Shown: positions 17,670 to 26,538 of the stretch, one piece after another | Position numbering within the stretch: the first letter of the stretch is position 1 | How the letters are laid out: every line of letters starts with the position of its first letter | Assembly: GCA_937922235.1 (NCBI GenBank) | Contig: CAKZVC010000049.1 | Coordinates: forward strand, 1-37,200 | Length of the DNA stretch: 37,200 bases | Direction: 5' to 3' | DNA from: an uncultured Acidimicrobiales bacterium | GTDB taxonomy: Bacteria; Actinomycetota; Acidimicrobiia; Acidimicrobiales; SHLQ01 | The notes under the pieces: generated by a model | Database searches by the model: none | Told to the model about the DNA's origin: nothing | What the model saw: only the letters and a program-made list of their open reading frames with translations | Position numbers and translations under genes: made by a program

Positions 17670-18529
17670 CGACGGATGCCCTCGGGAGCGTCTTCGACTT
17701 CGGCACCGGGCTCGACGAGTACGACGCTGACGAAGCGGAGGTCGACCGGGTCGGCAGCCAGACGAACTTTCAGCACCTGGTTCGATGCCTCTTCGTTGTT
17801 CGACGTGTTGACCACTTCACCGATGACAAGGTTTGGCGGGAAGAGGGTGCGGTCCGAGCTTGTCGTCGTGACCTGGTCGCCGACCTCGATCTCGGCCCGG
17901 GTACCGATGCCTTGCGGGATGTTCAAGATGGTGGGTGAACCGGTGCCTCGGGCCAGGCCAACTTCGCCAGCGACTTCGACGCCCATCACGAATTCTTCGC
18001 TCGAGACGAGACGGACGCTCGAGGACGTGCGATCGGCGGTTTCGATACGGCCCACCACGCCAGCAGCGGTGACGACGGCCATGTCTTTCTGCACGCCGTC
18101 GTTGGTGCCGAGGTCGATCTCGATCACACCGGACGTGAAGTTGCCAACCTCCCCCGTTCGCACCTTGGCGAGCTTGAGCGGATACGACGCAGGGATCTCA
18201 AGCCCGCTGATCGCAAGGAGCGCTTCGTAGTCGGCGCGGTTGAAGTTATCGCGGGCCATGTCGCCGCGAAGCCGGTCGATCTCGGCGCGGAGCTCTTGGT
18301 TCTCGGCGACAACCTCGTCGTACTGGGTGGCGCCCTCCCACAGACCAGTCACCGGCGAGGCAAGGCGTTCGGCTCCGGTGCGAATGGGGGAAACGACTTC
18401 ACGCGCACCGGTTTGGATTGTGCCAAGCGGGCCGAAGTCTTGGAAGTCGAGGGTGATGAGCGTGGCCGAGGCCAGAAAGATCAGACCCAACGTGACACGG
18501 CGGCGCCCTGACTGTTGGGCGGCGACCAT
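17666..18529 (-). CDS. mreC: Rod-shape-determining protein MreC
   Basis: A 287-residue protein with an N-terminal membrane anchor (LGLIFLASATLITLDF), a coiled coil at about residues 70-100 (VVAENQELRAEIDRLRGDM) and a C-terminal beta domain containing the family pattern GVVGRIETADRTSSSVRLVS and PPNLVIGEVV. It forms the extracytoplasmic scaffold that activates PBP2-RodA. It lies 13 bp behind mreB and is coupled to mreD by ATGA. The acidic tail VEPGAEVEDAPEGIRR is short. Confidence 0.93.
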   Translation of the reverse strand: MVAAQQSGRRRVTLGLIFLASATLITLDFQDFGPLGTIQTGAREVVSPIRTGAERLASPVTGLWEGATQYDEVVAENQELRAEIDRLRGDMARDNFNRADYEALLAISGLEIPASYPLKLAKVRTGEVGNFTSGVIEIDLGTNDGVQKDMAVVTAAGVVGRIETADRTSSSVRLVSSEEFVMGVEVAGEVGLARGTGSPTILNIPQGIGTRAEIEVGDQVTTTSSDRTLFPPNLVIGEVVNTSNNEEASNQVLKVRLAADPVDLRFVSVVLVEPGAEVEDAPEGIRR

Positions 18530-18542
18530 CGAATATGCCTAC

Positions 18543-19589
18543 CTAGATCGTCTGCGAGCTGAACACGCTGGTGTTCATCGAGTCGAGGCTCATGCCCGAC
18601 CCAAGCGCGACGGCGTCGAGGGGGTTGTCAGCAACGAACACTGGCATGCCGGTTTCGTCTTCGAGACGAGGCTGGAGCCCATGGAGCAGCGCTCCGCCGC
18701 CAGCAAGGCACACGCCACGTTCCATAATGTCGGCGGCGAGCTCGGGGGGAGTCTGATCGAGCGTCATCTTGACCGCATCGCAGATCGCGGCAACTGGCTC
18801 GGCGAGCGCCTCACGAATTTGCAGGCTGGTGATGTTGATTGTCTTTGGCAGGCCGGTGACGAGGTCGCGGCCACGGATCTCGGCTTGCAGCTCACGTTCA
18901 AGTGGCCATGCAGATCCGAGGGCCTTCTTGATCTCTTCGGCGGTGCGATCGCCAATGGCAATGCTGTGTTCTTTCTTCGTGTACTGCACGATGGCGTCAT
19001 CGAGGCCGTCGCCCCCTACGCGGACCGACTGGCTCGCCACGACGCCGCCAAGGGAGATAACCGCAACTTCGGTTGTGCCGCCGCCGATATCAACGATCAT
19101 GGAACCGGTTGGTTCTTGTACGGGAAGGCCGGCGCCGATTGCGGCTGCCATGGGCTCTTCGATGATGAGTGCTGGGCGACGGGCGCCCGCGAACTCGGCT
19201 GCCTCTTGGACGGCGCGTTGTTCGACGCCGGTGATGCCAGACGGCACGCAGATCACCATGCGTGGGCGTGACCATTTGCGGGGGTGCACGCGTTCGATGA
19301 AGTAACGGAGCATCTTCTCGCAGATATCGAAGTCGGCAATGACGCCGTCCTTGAGCGGGCGAACCGCCTGGATGTGCGATGGCGTGCGGCCGATCATGCG
19401 CTTTGCTTCTGCGCCGACCGCCAGTGGCTCGCCGGTGTGAACGTTTACGGCAACGACGGACGGTTCGTTGAGAACAATGCCTTCGCCCCGTACATAGACG
19501 AGCGTGTTCGCGGTTCCGAGATCAACCGCCATGTCCCGCCCGGACAGGGATCCAAAGTTGGCGAAAGAACCAAAGCCTCGATCAGCCAT
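18543..19589 (-). CDS. mreB: Rod-shape-determining actin homologue MreB
   Basis: A 348-residue actin-fold ATPase that forms membrane-bound filaments guiding side-wall synthesis. Visible motifs are phosphate-1 (MAVDLGTANTLVYVRG), phosphate-2 (IVDIGGGTTEVAVISLGG) and the adenosine motif (ERGVCLAGGGALLHGL). The N-terminus MADRGFGSFANFG precedes the fold and could be a membrane-targeting stretch. Length is normal. It is the first gene of the mreBCD-mrdA-rodA operon, with a promoter about 50 bp upstream. Its presence implies a rod-shaped or at least side-wall-elongating cell. Confidence 0.97.
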   Translation of the reverse strand: MADRGFGSFANFGSLSGRDMAVDLGTANTLVYVRGEGIVLNEPSVVAVNVHTGEPLAVGAEAKRMIGRTPSHIQAVRPLKDGVIADFDICEKMLRYFIERVHPRKWSRPRMVICVPSGITGVEQRAVQEAAEFAGARRPALIIEEPMAAAIGAGLPVQEPTGSMIVDIGGGTTEVAVISLGGVVASQSVRVGGDGLDDAIVQYTKKEHSIAIGDRTAEEIKKALGSAWPLERELQAEIRGRDLVTGLPKTINITSLQIREALAEPVAAICDAVKMTLDQTPPELAADIMERGVCLAGGGALLHGLQPRLEDETGMPVFVADNPLDAVALGSGMSLDSMNTSVFSSQTI

Positions 19590-19641
19590 GCTGCTCCAGA
19601 TTCACGACGGTTCCGGTCGATCCGGCCGTACTCCAATGGGA

Positions 19642-19671
19642 ACTCTACGCAAGTCTGTAACACACTTGCAA
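19642..19671 (-). promoter_or_regulatory. Promoter of the mreB operon
   Basis: On the minus strand, -35 TTGCAA (19671-19666) and -10 TAGAGT (19647-19642) are separated by 18 nt, giving a 5' leader of about 45 nt before ATG 19589. A short inverted repeat GACAC-TAAGC-GTGTC lies just upstream. No experimental support is available. Confidence 0.5.
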
Positions 19672-19748
19672 AACGGCCGACACGCTTAGTGTCACACCAA
19701 CTACAAGGCGTGAAACAACACGAACCACACCCGCAACAAAACTTGAGA

Positions 19749-19770
19749 ATCCGGCCCTCCCGGGCCGGAT
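19749..19770 (-). terminator. Hairpin between ndk and mreB, possible terminator
   Basis: ATCCGGCCC (19749-19757) and GGGCCGGAT (19762-19770) form a perfect 9-bp GC-rich stem with a 4-nt loop. On the minus strand it is followed by TCTCAAGTTTTG, a poor but present T-rich tail, so it could end ndk transcription before the mreB promoter. Confidence 0.45.
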
Positions 19771-19844
19771 CCTGAACCTAGATTCTTAGGGAAGAGCGCC
19801 CGTACGGTTCCCCGTACCCATCGCTTATACGCACGAAGGACTGC

Positions 19845-19961
19845 ATGCCGCGTGCGGGAGCGAGGGACGAGCGACCAGGCGCCGCCTCAGGCGAAGCAGC
19901 CGAGCATCGAGGAGCGCAGCGACGGATTGCGACTGCTGGAGGGCGAAGCCCGGGAGACCAA
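19845..19961. repeat. GAGCGA-rich patch downstream of ndk
   Basis: The 372-bp gap 19590-19961 holds the mreB promoter, the hairpin and this patch, which is built of short GAGCGA/GGCGAAGC-type words (GGAGCGAGGGACGAGCGACC; CGAGGAGCGCAGCGAC) and runs up to the ndk stop. It looks like the repeat sequence in the oxygenase gene (88-230) and at 33977-34150. No gene is supported here; a short ATG frame at 19845 merely reads through the patch. Confidence 0.5.
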
Positions 19962-20369
19962 TTACAACTCTGGGAACCAGATGCCGATCTCGCGGGCTGC
20001 CGACTCGTTGCTGTCAGAGCCGTGAACGAGGTTCTCGGTCATCTCGGTGCCGAAGTCGCCGCGGATGGTGCCCGATGGTGATTCGGCTGGGTTGGTTGCA
20101 CCCATCATCGAACGAACGATGGCGAAGGTGTCTTCTGGACCTTCGAGGACCATGGCCATGACTGGGCCGCGGCTCATGAACGCCTTGAGGTCTGGGTAGA
20201 AGCCCTTCTCGACGTGCTCGGCGTAGTGCTCATCGAGCGTTGCCGAGTCAGCGGTGCGCAGATCGGCAGCGACGATCTTGAGGCCCTTGTCCTCGAAACG
20301 GCTGACGATACGTCCAACGAGTCCACGCTCTACGGCGTCTGGCTTACAAAGTACAAAAGTGCGATTCAT
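19962..20369 (-). CDS. ndk: Nucleoside diphosphate kinase
   Basis: A 135-residue protein of normal length. It transfers the gamma phosphate of ATP to nucleoside diphosphates through a phospho-histidine. The N-terminus RTFVLCKPDAVERGLVGRI, the Kpn loop region and the active-site His116 in NLVHGSDS are intact. A TAGATT -10 hexamer lies 7 nt before the ATG, so the mRNA is probably leaderless. It is divergent from the F420-type gene; the neighbourhood folC-ndk-mreB is the actinobacterial order. Confidence 0.97.
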   Translation of the reverse strand: MNRTFVLCKPDAVERGLVGRIVSRFEDKGLKIVAADLRTADSATLDEHYAEHVEKGFYPDLKAFMSRGPVMAMVLEGPEDTFAIVRSMMGATNPAESPSGTIRGDFGTEMTENLVHGSDSNESAAREIGIWFPEL

Positions 20370-20376
20370 GGCCCTA

Positions 20377-20382
20377 AATCTA
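20377..20382 (-). promoter_or_regulatory. -10 hexamer TAGATT for a leaderless ndk mRNA
   Basis: TAGATT on the minus strand ends 7 nt before the ndk ATG, with no Shine-Dalgarno sequence between. No clear -35 box is visible. Confidence 0.5.
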
Positions 20383-20399
20383 GCGCCACCGCACTGATT

Positions 20400-20439
20400 A
20401 GGGGCCTGACCCCTAGATCCAATTAGGGGTCAGGCCCCT
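20400..20439. repeat. 15-bp perfect inverted repeat between divergent genes
   Basis: The arms AGGGGCCTGACCCCT (20400-20414) and AGGGGTCAGGCCCCT (20425-20439) are exact reverse complements around a 10-nt centre. Each arm is itself nearly palindromic (AGGGG-N5-CCCCT). It sits in the 93-bp gap between the ndk and F420-type start codons, where a terminator would make no sense, and there is no T tract on either side. It may be an operator for the divergent pair or a REP-like mobile repeat. Confidence 0.8.
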
Positions 20440-20450
20440 CGTGAGCGAGC

Positions 20451-20456
20451 TAGTGT
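20451..20456 (+). promoter_or_regulatory. -10 hexamer TAGTGT for a leaderless mRNA
   Basis: TAGTGT lies 6 nt before ATG 20463 with no Shine-Dalgarno sequence between; the inverted repeat at 20400-20439 is immediately upstream and would overlap the -35 region. Confidence 0.45.
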
Positions 20457-20462
20457 CGGCGC

Positions 20463-20909
20463 ATGGGATTTGATGGAGAGTACGTACCGAGCACGTGGGA
20501 CTGGGTTGCCGAGCAGGTGGCCGAATACGAGGCCTCTGGGGGCACGAAAGCGAATACCCTTCGCGACACCGGCATCCCGATCATCATCTTCACCACGATC
20601 GGCCATAAGAGCGGCAAGGTGCGCAAGGTGCCGCTCATGCGAGTCGAGCATGAGGGCGAGTACGCGCTCGTTGCTTCTAAGGGCGGGGCGCCGAGTCATC
20701 CGGGTTGGTTCTACAACCTCGAGGCCAACAACACGATCATGATGCAGGACGGCCCCGAGCCCTACGAGACCCAGGTTCGCCAGATCGAAGGCGACGAATA
20801 CGACCTGTGGTGGGATCGTGCCGTGGCGGTCTACCCGCCGTACGCCGATTACAAGATCAAGGCCGGAGACCGGCATATACCGGTGTTCCTGACCGCCAAA
20901 CAGGCGTAG
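20463..20909 (+). CDS. Deazaflavin (F420)-dependent nitroreductase family protein
   Basis: A 148-residue split-beta-barrel protein of the DUF385/Ddn type. IIIFTTIGHKSGKVRKVPLMRVEHEGEYALVASKGGAPSHPGW, written here in two parts as TTIGHKSGKVRKVPLMRV and YALVASKGGAPSHPGWFYNL, is the cofactor-binding core of the family. Members bind F420 and reduce quinones or nitro compounds; most physiological substrates are unknown. WWDRAVAVYPPYADYK is the conserved C-terminal part. It is a single gene between the divergent ndk and the convergent folC (3 bp between stops). It suggests that the organism makes coenzyme F420. Confidence 0.9.
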   Translation: MGFDGEYVPSTWDWVAEQVAEYEASGGTKANTLRDTGIPIIIFTTIGHKSGKVRKVPLMRVEHEGEYALVASKGGAPSHPGWFYNLEANNTIMMQDGPEPYETQVRQIEGDEYDLWWDRAVAVYPPYADYKIKAGDRHIPVFLTAKQA

Positions 20910-20912
20910 GGG

Positions 20913-22196
20913 TTAGACGAGTTCGCCTCGCGCTTCGCCTACGGCGTAGAGCGAACCGGTGACGATGACGATGCCTTCGGTGCCAGCCAAGATCTTGGCT
21001 CGTTCAAGAGCGTCTTCGACGTCGTATGCAGCTTCCGCTGTCGCTCCGACAGCAGTGCCGGCATCGGCGATCTCTTGGGGGTCGACCGAGCGCGGTGAGT
21101 TCACCGGAATGCCGATGAGGTAGTCCCCTGCGCCAAGACCCACGTCGGCGATGAAGTCGGCTGGGTCACGTGGCTTGGTGGTAGCGATGACAAAGACTCG
21201 ACGGCTTGCTCCGCCAAAGGCTGCGGTCAGCGTCTGTTCGAGCGCCATCGCTGCCTGCGGATTGTGGGCACCATCGAGCACGACGATCGGCTCTTTGCCG
21301 ACAACCTCGACTCGTCCTGGTAACTGCAGCTCGCCGAACGCTTCGGCGACAACGTCATCGGGCAGCGCTGCGTCGAAGAACGCCTCAGTAGCCGTTAGCG
21401 CAACGCTTGCGTTGATTGCTTGATGAGCGCCGTGGACTGCAACGAATACGTCCTCGTAGAGGCCTTTGGCCGTGCGCACGTCCACCAGGCGGCCGCCGAC
21501 GGCTGGCTGGTCGGAGAGAAGCTCAAACTCACGACCGGCGAGCAGCACCGACGCCGCGCCTTCGCCTTCGAAAATGTCGAGGAGCTCAGGATCGGTCTCG
21601 CCGACGATCAACGTTGACGACGCCTTCGCAATGCCAACTTTCTCCCCCGCGATGTTGCGTCGCCAGTCGCCCTCGCCATCGGTGTGGTCTTGACCGATGT
21701 TGGTCACGACAGCGACGTCGGCCTCGATGACGTTCGTTGCGTCGAACCGGCCGAGCACCCCAACTTCGACGACAGCGACCTCCACTCCTTCGACCGCAAA
21801 GATGCGATACGCCGCGGCAGTAAGCAGCTCGAAGTAGCTGGCTGGATACTCCGAGAGCTCAGCTACGCCACGTAGCGCCAGCACCTCTTCCGCGAAGATC
21901 TCGCGACTGATCGGCTCGCCGTCGATCTCGATTCGCTCGGTGATCGAATCGAGGTGCGGGCTCGAGTAGCGGCCAACCCGCAGGCCCTGCGCCTGCAGCA
22001 GCCGAGCGATCATCGTGGCGGTCGAACCCTTGCCGTTTGTGCCGGTCACGTGAATCGACCTGAACGCCTGATGCGGATCGCCGGAGAGCTCCATGAGCTT
22101 CTCCATCGAGTTCAGCGACAGATCCTCGAAGTACCCGGCCCGAGCCTCCAGATTGATGTGCTGATCTAGAAACCGAAGCGCCTCAGTAAAGCTCAT
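20913..22196 (-). CDS. folC: Bifunctional dihydrofolate synthase / folylpolyglutamate synthase
   Basis: A 427-residue Mur-ligase-family enzyme that adds glutamate to dihydropteroate or folates. It shows the P-loop HVTGTNGKGSTATMIARLL, the folate-binding SSPHLDSITERIEIDGEPIS, TNIGQDHTD and the C-terminal VLDGAHNPQA. ATG 22196 is used rather than TTG 22202, since TAGGCT lies 6 nt before the ATG as in neighbouring leaderless genes. In most Actinobacteria valS precedes folC; here the upstream neighbour is a lipoprotein gene. Confidence 0.93.
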   Translation of the reverse strand: MSFTEALRFLDQHINLEARAGYFEDLSLNSMEKLMELSGDPHQAFRSIHVTGTNGKGSTATMIARLLQAQGLRVGRYSSPHLDSITERIEIDGEPISREIFAEEVLALRGVAELSEYPASYFELLTAAAYRIFAVEGVEVAVVEVGVLGRFDATNVIEADVAVVTNIGQDHTDGEGDWRRNIAGEKVGIAKASSTLIVGETDPELLDIFEGEGAASVLLAGREFELLSDQPAVGGRLVDVRTAKGLYEDVFVAVHGAHQAINASVALTATEAFFDAALPDDVVAEAFGELQLPGRVEVVGKEPIVVLDGAHNPQAAMALEQTLTAAFGGASRRVFVIATTKPRDPADFIADVGLGAGDYLIGIPVNSPRSVDPQEIADAGTAVGATAEAAYDVEDALERAKILAGTEGIVIVTGSLYAVGEARGELV

Positions 22197-22202
22197 GACC
22201 AA

Positions 22203-22208
22203 AGCCTA
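22203..22208 (-). promoter_or_regulatory. -10 hexamer TAGGCT for a leaderless folC mRNA
   Basis: TAGGCT on the minus strand ends 6 nt before the folC ATG with no Shine-Dalgarno sequence between. Confidence 0.4.
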
Positions 22209-22269
22209 GAAGCACGACGCTGATGTCCGCCTGAAGATCGTCAGCCTGTCCAGAACAAAGGCGTGAGCG

Positions 22270-22725
22270 TTAGCCTTCGACGACCTCGACAGTCACTTTG
22301 TCCGTGACGGCGACGGCCACATGGAACCCATCGCCGAGCTGTACACAAAGATCGTGGCGCCCAGGGGCGAGGTCAAACTCTGCCTGATCATCGCCCGAGC
22401 CAACGTGGAGATGGTTGTCGTCTTTGGGAATCACTTCGCCTGGAGCGAGACACTCGCCATCGACCATGACGTGCCAGTGTCCTTCACCGTCGAGCGTTCG
22501 ACCGGCAGCGGCGAGCGCAACATTCTCTGTCGAGACCCGCACAACGAACGGTGAGGTCACTGAGGCGCCATTGAGTGGTTCGAGCACTTCGATCATCGGG
22601 GTTCCCCCCGCACGTGCACTAACCGACAGCTGCACCTCATCGAGCCGTTCGACTGCAGCGTCTTGACCGCTGCATGCGCAGACCATAGCGAGTGCCATGC
22701 TCACGATGATCATCCGAGTATTCAT
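22270..22725 (-). CDS. DUF4399-type lipoprotein
   Basis: A 151-residue exported protein. The N-terminus MNTRMIIVSMALAMVCACSGQ is a lipoprotein-like signal with candidate lipidated Cys18 (VCAC) or Cys16. The core reads IEVLEPLNGASVTSPFVV, then GEGHWHVMVDGECLAPGEV, DDNHLHVGSGDDQAEFDLAPGRHDLCVQLGDG: the His-rich HWH...H.H pattern of the DUF4399 family, which has no established role. The histidines could bind metal. Its ATG overlaps the stop of the GGDEF-EAL gene (ATGA), so it is translationally coupled to a cyclic-di-GMP protein and may act in the same envelope process. Confidence 0.8.
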   Translation of the reverse strand: MNTRMIIVSMALAMVCACSGQDAAVERLDEVQLSVSARAGGTPMIEVLEPLNGASVTSPFVVRVSTENVALAAAGRTLDGEGHWHVMVDGECLAPGEVIPKDDNHLHVGSGDDQAEFDLAPGRHDLCVQLGDGFHVAVAVTDKVTVEVVEG

Positions 22726-25100
22726 GCTGTCCTCCTGATCGGCGACGCGACGTTTGCCTCAATCAACATCCGTGCGGCAGTGGCATCGATCGGCATCCCG
22801 AGCAGGTACCCCTGAAACAGGTCGGCTCCTCTGGAGATCAGCCAGTCCTTCTCCTCTTGCCGCTCGACACCTTCGACGATGCTCTGCATGCCAAGGTCGG
22901 CGGTCAGCGAGATAACCGACCGAGCGATTGCCTGGTTCTTTTCGCTGGTGTCGACCGACTCGACGAACTGACGATCAAGCTTCACGAAATCGATCGGGAG
23001 CTTTCGCAAGTAGCTCAACGACGAGTACCCGGTGCCGTAGTCATCGACCGAGATTCGAACGCCCAAACTGCGAAGCTGCTGCAACCGGCCTGCATTGGAT
23101 GCCTCATCGGTCATCAGACCGGACTCAGTGACTTCGAGTACGAGCGACGACGGATTGAAGTCGAGTTCGTCGATGAGGTTCTTCACCGTGACGACGAACC
23201 CATGCTGCTCAAGGAATGCCGTCGAGATATTGACGCTCACCAGAGGCGCCGACGCGCTGATCGCCGACCACTCGGCCAGTAGCTCACACGAGGCCCGAAG
23301 GATCTGCGCATCAAGCAGGTGGACGAGACGCTGATCTTGGACCACCTCGATGAACGAAGCAGTACCGAGAATCTCGCCGCTGATCGTGCGCCACCTTGCC
23401 AGAGCTTCGAACCCAACGAGATCGCCATTGGCGTTCCAGATGGATTGGAACCATGGTTCGAACTCGTGGCGTTCGATACCTTCGCGTACCGACCGTTGCT
23501 TCACCTCGACATCCTCAAGACGTCGCCGCAGCACAAGATCGGACTCGAGCGCCCCACCCGGGCGCTCGACCTTTGCGACATACAGCGCCGCATCGGCGTC
23601 GCGTAGCAGTTCGGTGGCCGAAGAGCCGTCTCGCCGACTTCGCACAATGCCGATCGTCGCGTCGACACACACGGTCGCCCCGTCGATCGCGATTGGTTCG
23701 CGAACAGCTGAGAGCAGTTTGTCCGCTATCGATAACGGATCGAGATCTGCACTCGCAGGGCTGTCGAAGATCACGAGGAACTCGTCGCCGCCGATTCGGC
23801 CTGCAACCGCCCGATACGACTCGATATTTGAACGAAGTCGTCGGCCCACCTCGATGAGAACCGTGTCACCGGAGTGATGGCCGTATTGATCGTTGATCGG
23901 TTTGAAGCCATCGAGGTCCATCGCGAACGCAAAGGCGTCACCAGCGGGGCGATCGAGCAGACCGTTCCACCGATCCATGATGGCCTTGCGGTTCAAAATG
24001 CCGGTGAGGTGGTCGATCTGCGCCTGGCTTTCGAGACGATGGCCTCGCTGGCGAACTTCACCTGCCATCTCATCGAAGATGACTGCCAGTTCAGCAAGTT
24101 CGTCGTGACCCGTAACGATGTCGGACAGGAGTCCGGCGTCGTATTCCTTGTTAGCGAAACGCTGTGCGAACTGTGCAATAGCACCGACTCGTCCGACAAC
24201 CCGGTACGAGATCAGACCCGCTGTCAGGAAAGCGATCAACGCACCGAACGCAACGCCGCCAACCGTGAACCAGCGCGCCTTCTCCGCCGCCGCCAGCTGG
24301 TCATCGAGCGAAGATTCGATCTCCATTGCTTCTCGATCGATCTCGGCATTCAGAATGTTCAGCCAGGCGTCGCTTGCAAGCGCGTACTCCTCTGGAGAGA
24401 TGTCTGGGATCTCCGACGAGAGCTGAATTGCGTCGCGATACTCAGCGAGTTGCGTATTGCTGACGAGCAAGGTGTCCGAGCTGGTCTCGTTGGTCGACCG
24501 GATGCGGTCTCCCTGGATGGAGATCGCCCCCGTTGCCGTGCTGTACTGCCCTGGCGCCCAGGTCCCGTAGGTAAGCGCGAGCTCGGTCGAAAAGCGCTCG
24601 TCCAAGTGGGCGCTGCGGGCCTCGATAAGCGCGATCAACCGCTGCATAGATGTTTCTTGCTCGCTGTTTCGCAGCACGTCGAGAAGCTGGGTGCGCGGAA
24701 TGGAGTATCGATCCGCGAGTTGGAGTGGAGTGACCACACCGGTCTGCATGTCTTGGCGAAAGTCCAAGACAGACGAAGTTAGAGCGAGCGCTCGATCGAG
24801 CTCGGGCTTCTCGGAATGTTGTGCAAGGTCATCGAGGTCGGCAAGTGCGGTGTCTGTTCGTTCGACGAAGACGAATTCGAACTGAGGCCAAAGCGATGGA
24901 TCCTCAATCGTTCGAGTCCCAGCAAGGGCCTCAGCTCCGAGCGCCTCGTCGACGATGTTGATATGCGCTGCGAGAGTGGCGACTTCCGACGAAGCAAGAA
25001 CGTCTCGGTAGCTATCGTTTTGGGCGCGCACAACAATCACGGCAAGGACCGTGACCACAAACAGCGGCACTATCAAAACAGCAGTGAGCCAGCGACCCAT
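22722..25100 (-). CDS. Membrane sensor with GGDEF and EAL domains (cyclic-di-GMP turnover)
   Basis: A 792-residue protein. A first membrane helix (TAVLIVPLFVVTVLAVIVV) and a second near residue 290 (VGGVAFGALIAFLTAGLISY) flank an all-helical extracytoplasmic domain resembling nitrate/nitrite-sensing NIT domains (weak call). A HAMP-like linker follows, then GGDEF at residues 437-441 (GRIGGDEFLVIF) with DHLTGILNR, and EAL at 565-567 (GFEALARW) with SVNIS, LEVTES, DDYGTGYSSL, KLDRQF, IVEGVE and QGYLLG. Both catalytic sites look intact, so it may make and break cyclic-di-GMP. The RxxD inhibitory site before GGDEF is absent. It lies 107 bp behind clpX and is coupled to a DUF4399 lipoprotein. Confidence 0.93.
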   Translation of the reverse strand: MGRWLTAVLIVPLFVVTVLAVIVVRAQNDSYRDVLASSEVATLAAHINIVDEALGAEALAGTRTIEDPSLWPQFEFVFVERTDTALADLDDLAQHSEKPELDRALALTSSVLDFRQDMQTGVVTPLQLADRYSIPRTQLLDVLRNSEQETSMQRLIALIEARSAHLDERFSTELALTYGTWAPGQYSTATGAISIQGDRIRSTNETSSDTLLVSNTQLAEYRDAIQLSSEIPDISPEEYALASDAWLNILNAEIDREAMEIESSLDDQLAAAEKARWFTVGGVAFGALIAFLTAGLISYRVVGRVGAIAQFAQRFANKEYDAGLLSDIVTGHDELAELAVIFDEMAGEVRQRGHRLESQAQIDHLTGILNRKAIMDRWNGLLDRPAGDAFAFAMDLDGFKPINDQYGHHSGDTVLIEVGRRLRSNIESYRAVAGRIGGDEFLVIFDSPASADLDPLSIADKLLSAVREPIAIDGATVCVDATIGIVRSRRDGSSATELLRDADAALYVAKVERPGGALESDLVLRRRLEDVEVKQRSVREGIERHEFEPWFQSIWNANGDLVGFEALARWRTISGEILGTASFIEVVQDQRLVHLLDAQILRASCELLAEWSAISASAPLVSVNISTAFLEQHGFVVTVKNLIDELDFNPSSLVLEVTESGLMTDEASNAGRLQQLRSLGVRISVDDYGTGYSSLSYLRKLPIDFVKLDRQFVESVDTSEKNQAIARSVISLTADLGMQSIVEGVERQEEKDWLISRGADLFQGYLLGMPIDATAARMLIEANVASPIRRTA

Positions 25101-25207
25101 ACCGATCTAATCGGCTTGAGTTACAACCAATATGAGCCAAACCCGCGCCGCCATGCCGCTTGGAAACAGCTGAATATGAGTGCCTCGGGTATGTGCTGCT
25201 GAAGGAA

Positions 25208-26488
25208 CTAGCTAGCGGCGCGACTTGGACGCTCGTCGCCCTTTTTGGGCGGTTTCATAGGCGACAGGGTTGGCAGCACACCTTCGAGGACAACCTCTTC
25301 GGTGATGACAACCTTGCCGACGTCTTCGCGGCTTGGCAGGTCGTACATGGTTGCGAGCAGGACCTCTTCGAGGACTGCGCGAAGGCCACGGGCACCTACG
25401 CCACGAGCGAGCGACTGGTCGGCGACAGCGCCGAGCGCTTCGTCGGTGAACTCGAGCTCGACGTTCTCGAACTCGAAGAACTTCTTGTACTGCTTGATCA
25501 GTGCGTTCTTTGGCTCGGTGAGCACACGAACGAGATCGTCGCGGTAGAGGTTCCCGACTGAGCCAAGGACAGGCAGACGGCCGATGAACTCGGGGATCAG
25601 GCCGAAGTTCATGAGGTCCTCGGGGCGAATGCGAGTAAGCACATCGCCGAGGTCGTTTCGATCCTTCGTGCTCGTGATCGTCGCACCAAAGCCGACGCCA
25701 CCGAGGTTCTCACGCTGATCGATGATCTTCTCGATGCCCGCAAAGGCACCGCCACAGATGAACAGCACGTTGGTGGTGTCGATCTGGATGAATTCCTGGT
25801 GTGGGTGCTTGCGTCCGCCCTGTGGTGGAACCGCAGCAGTGGTGCCCTCGAGGATCTTCAGCAGCGCCTGCTGAACACCTTCGCCCGATACGTCACGAGT
25901 GATCGACGGGTTCTCGCTCTTGCGAGCAACCTTGTCGATCTCGTCGATGTAGATGATGCCGGTTTCGGCCTTCTTCACGTCATACTCAGCAGCCTGGAGC
26001 AGCTTGAGCAGAATGTTCTCGACGTCTTCGCCGACGTAGCCGGCTTCGGTGAGCGCGGTTGCATCGGCAATAGCGAACGGCACGTTCAACATGCGAGCAA
26101 GTGTCTGAGCGAGAAGTGTCTTACCACAGCCCGTTGGGCCCACGAGCAAGATGTTCGACTTCGACAGCTCAACCTCATTGTCGAGGGTGGCGCCAAACTC
26201 AACACGCTTGTAGTGGTTGTAGACGGCAACCGCAAGGATCTTCTTCGCGTGTTCCTGACCAATGATGTAGGTGTTCAGGAACTCGTGAATTTCCATCGGT
26301 GTCGGCAAATCGCCGAAATCGACATCGCTTGCCTCAGCAAGCTCTTCTTCAATGATTTCGTTGCAGAGATCGATGCACTCGTCGCAGATGTATACACCTG
26401 GACCAGCGATCAGCTTCTTGACCTGCTTTTGCGATTTCCCGCAGAAGGAGCACTTAAGAAGCTCTCCCCCTTCACCAAATTTGGCCAC
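25208..26488 (-). CDS. clpX: ATP-dependent Clp protease ATP-binding subunit ClpX
   Basis: A 426-residue AAA+ unfoldase for the ClpP protease. The N-terminal zinc domain has Cys13, Cys16, Cys35 and Cys38. Walker A is GPTGCGKT, Walker [11 protein letters not shown], the pore loop [10 protein letters not shown] is present, and the ClpP-docking loop (I/L)GF appears as [19 protein letters not shown] sequence of the C-terminal half. Start is GTG 26488, with GGAG 9 nt upstream. It follows clpP by 50 bp. The C-terminal tail ([13 protein letters not shown]) is short and basic/polar. Confidence 0.97.
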   Translation of the reverse strand: MAKFGEGGELLKCSFCGKSQKQVKKLIAGPGVYICDECIDLCNEIIEEELAEASDVDFGDLPTPMEIHEFLNTYIIGQEHAKKILAVAVYNHYKRVEFGATLDNEVELSKSNILLVGPTGCGKTLLAQTLARMLNVPFAIADATALTEAGYVGEDVENILLKLLQAAEYDVKKAETGIIYIDEIDKVARKSENPSITRDVSGEGVQQALLKILEGTTAAVPPQGGRKHPHQEFIQIDTTNVLFICGGAFAGIEKIIDQRENLGGVGFGATITSTKDRNDLGDVLTRIRPEDLMNFGLIPEFIGRLPVLGSVGNLYRDDLVRVLTEPKNALIKQYKKFFEFENVELEFTDEALGAVADQSLARGVGARGLRAVLEEVLLATMYDLPSREDVGKVVITEEVVLEGVLPTLSPMKPPKKGDERPSRAAS

Positions 26489-26538
26489 TCGCTGATTCTC
26501 CGTTCGAAATGTGTCTTGCCGTCTGTTTCTTCGGACGA

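Noticed and set aside
20400..20439. Bidirectional terminator
   Set aside because: The flanking genes are divergent, so no transcript ends here, and neither side has a T run.
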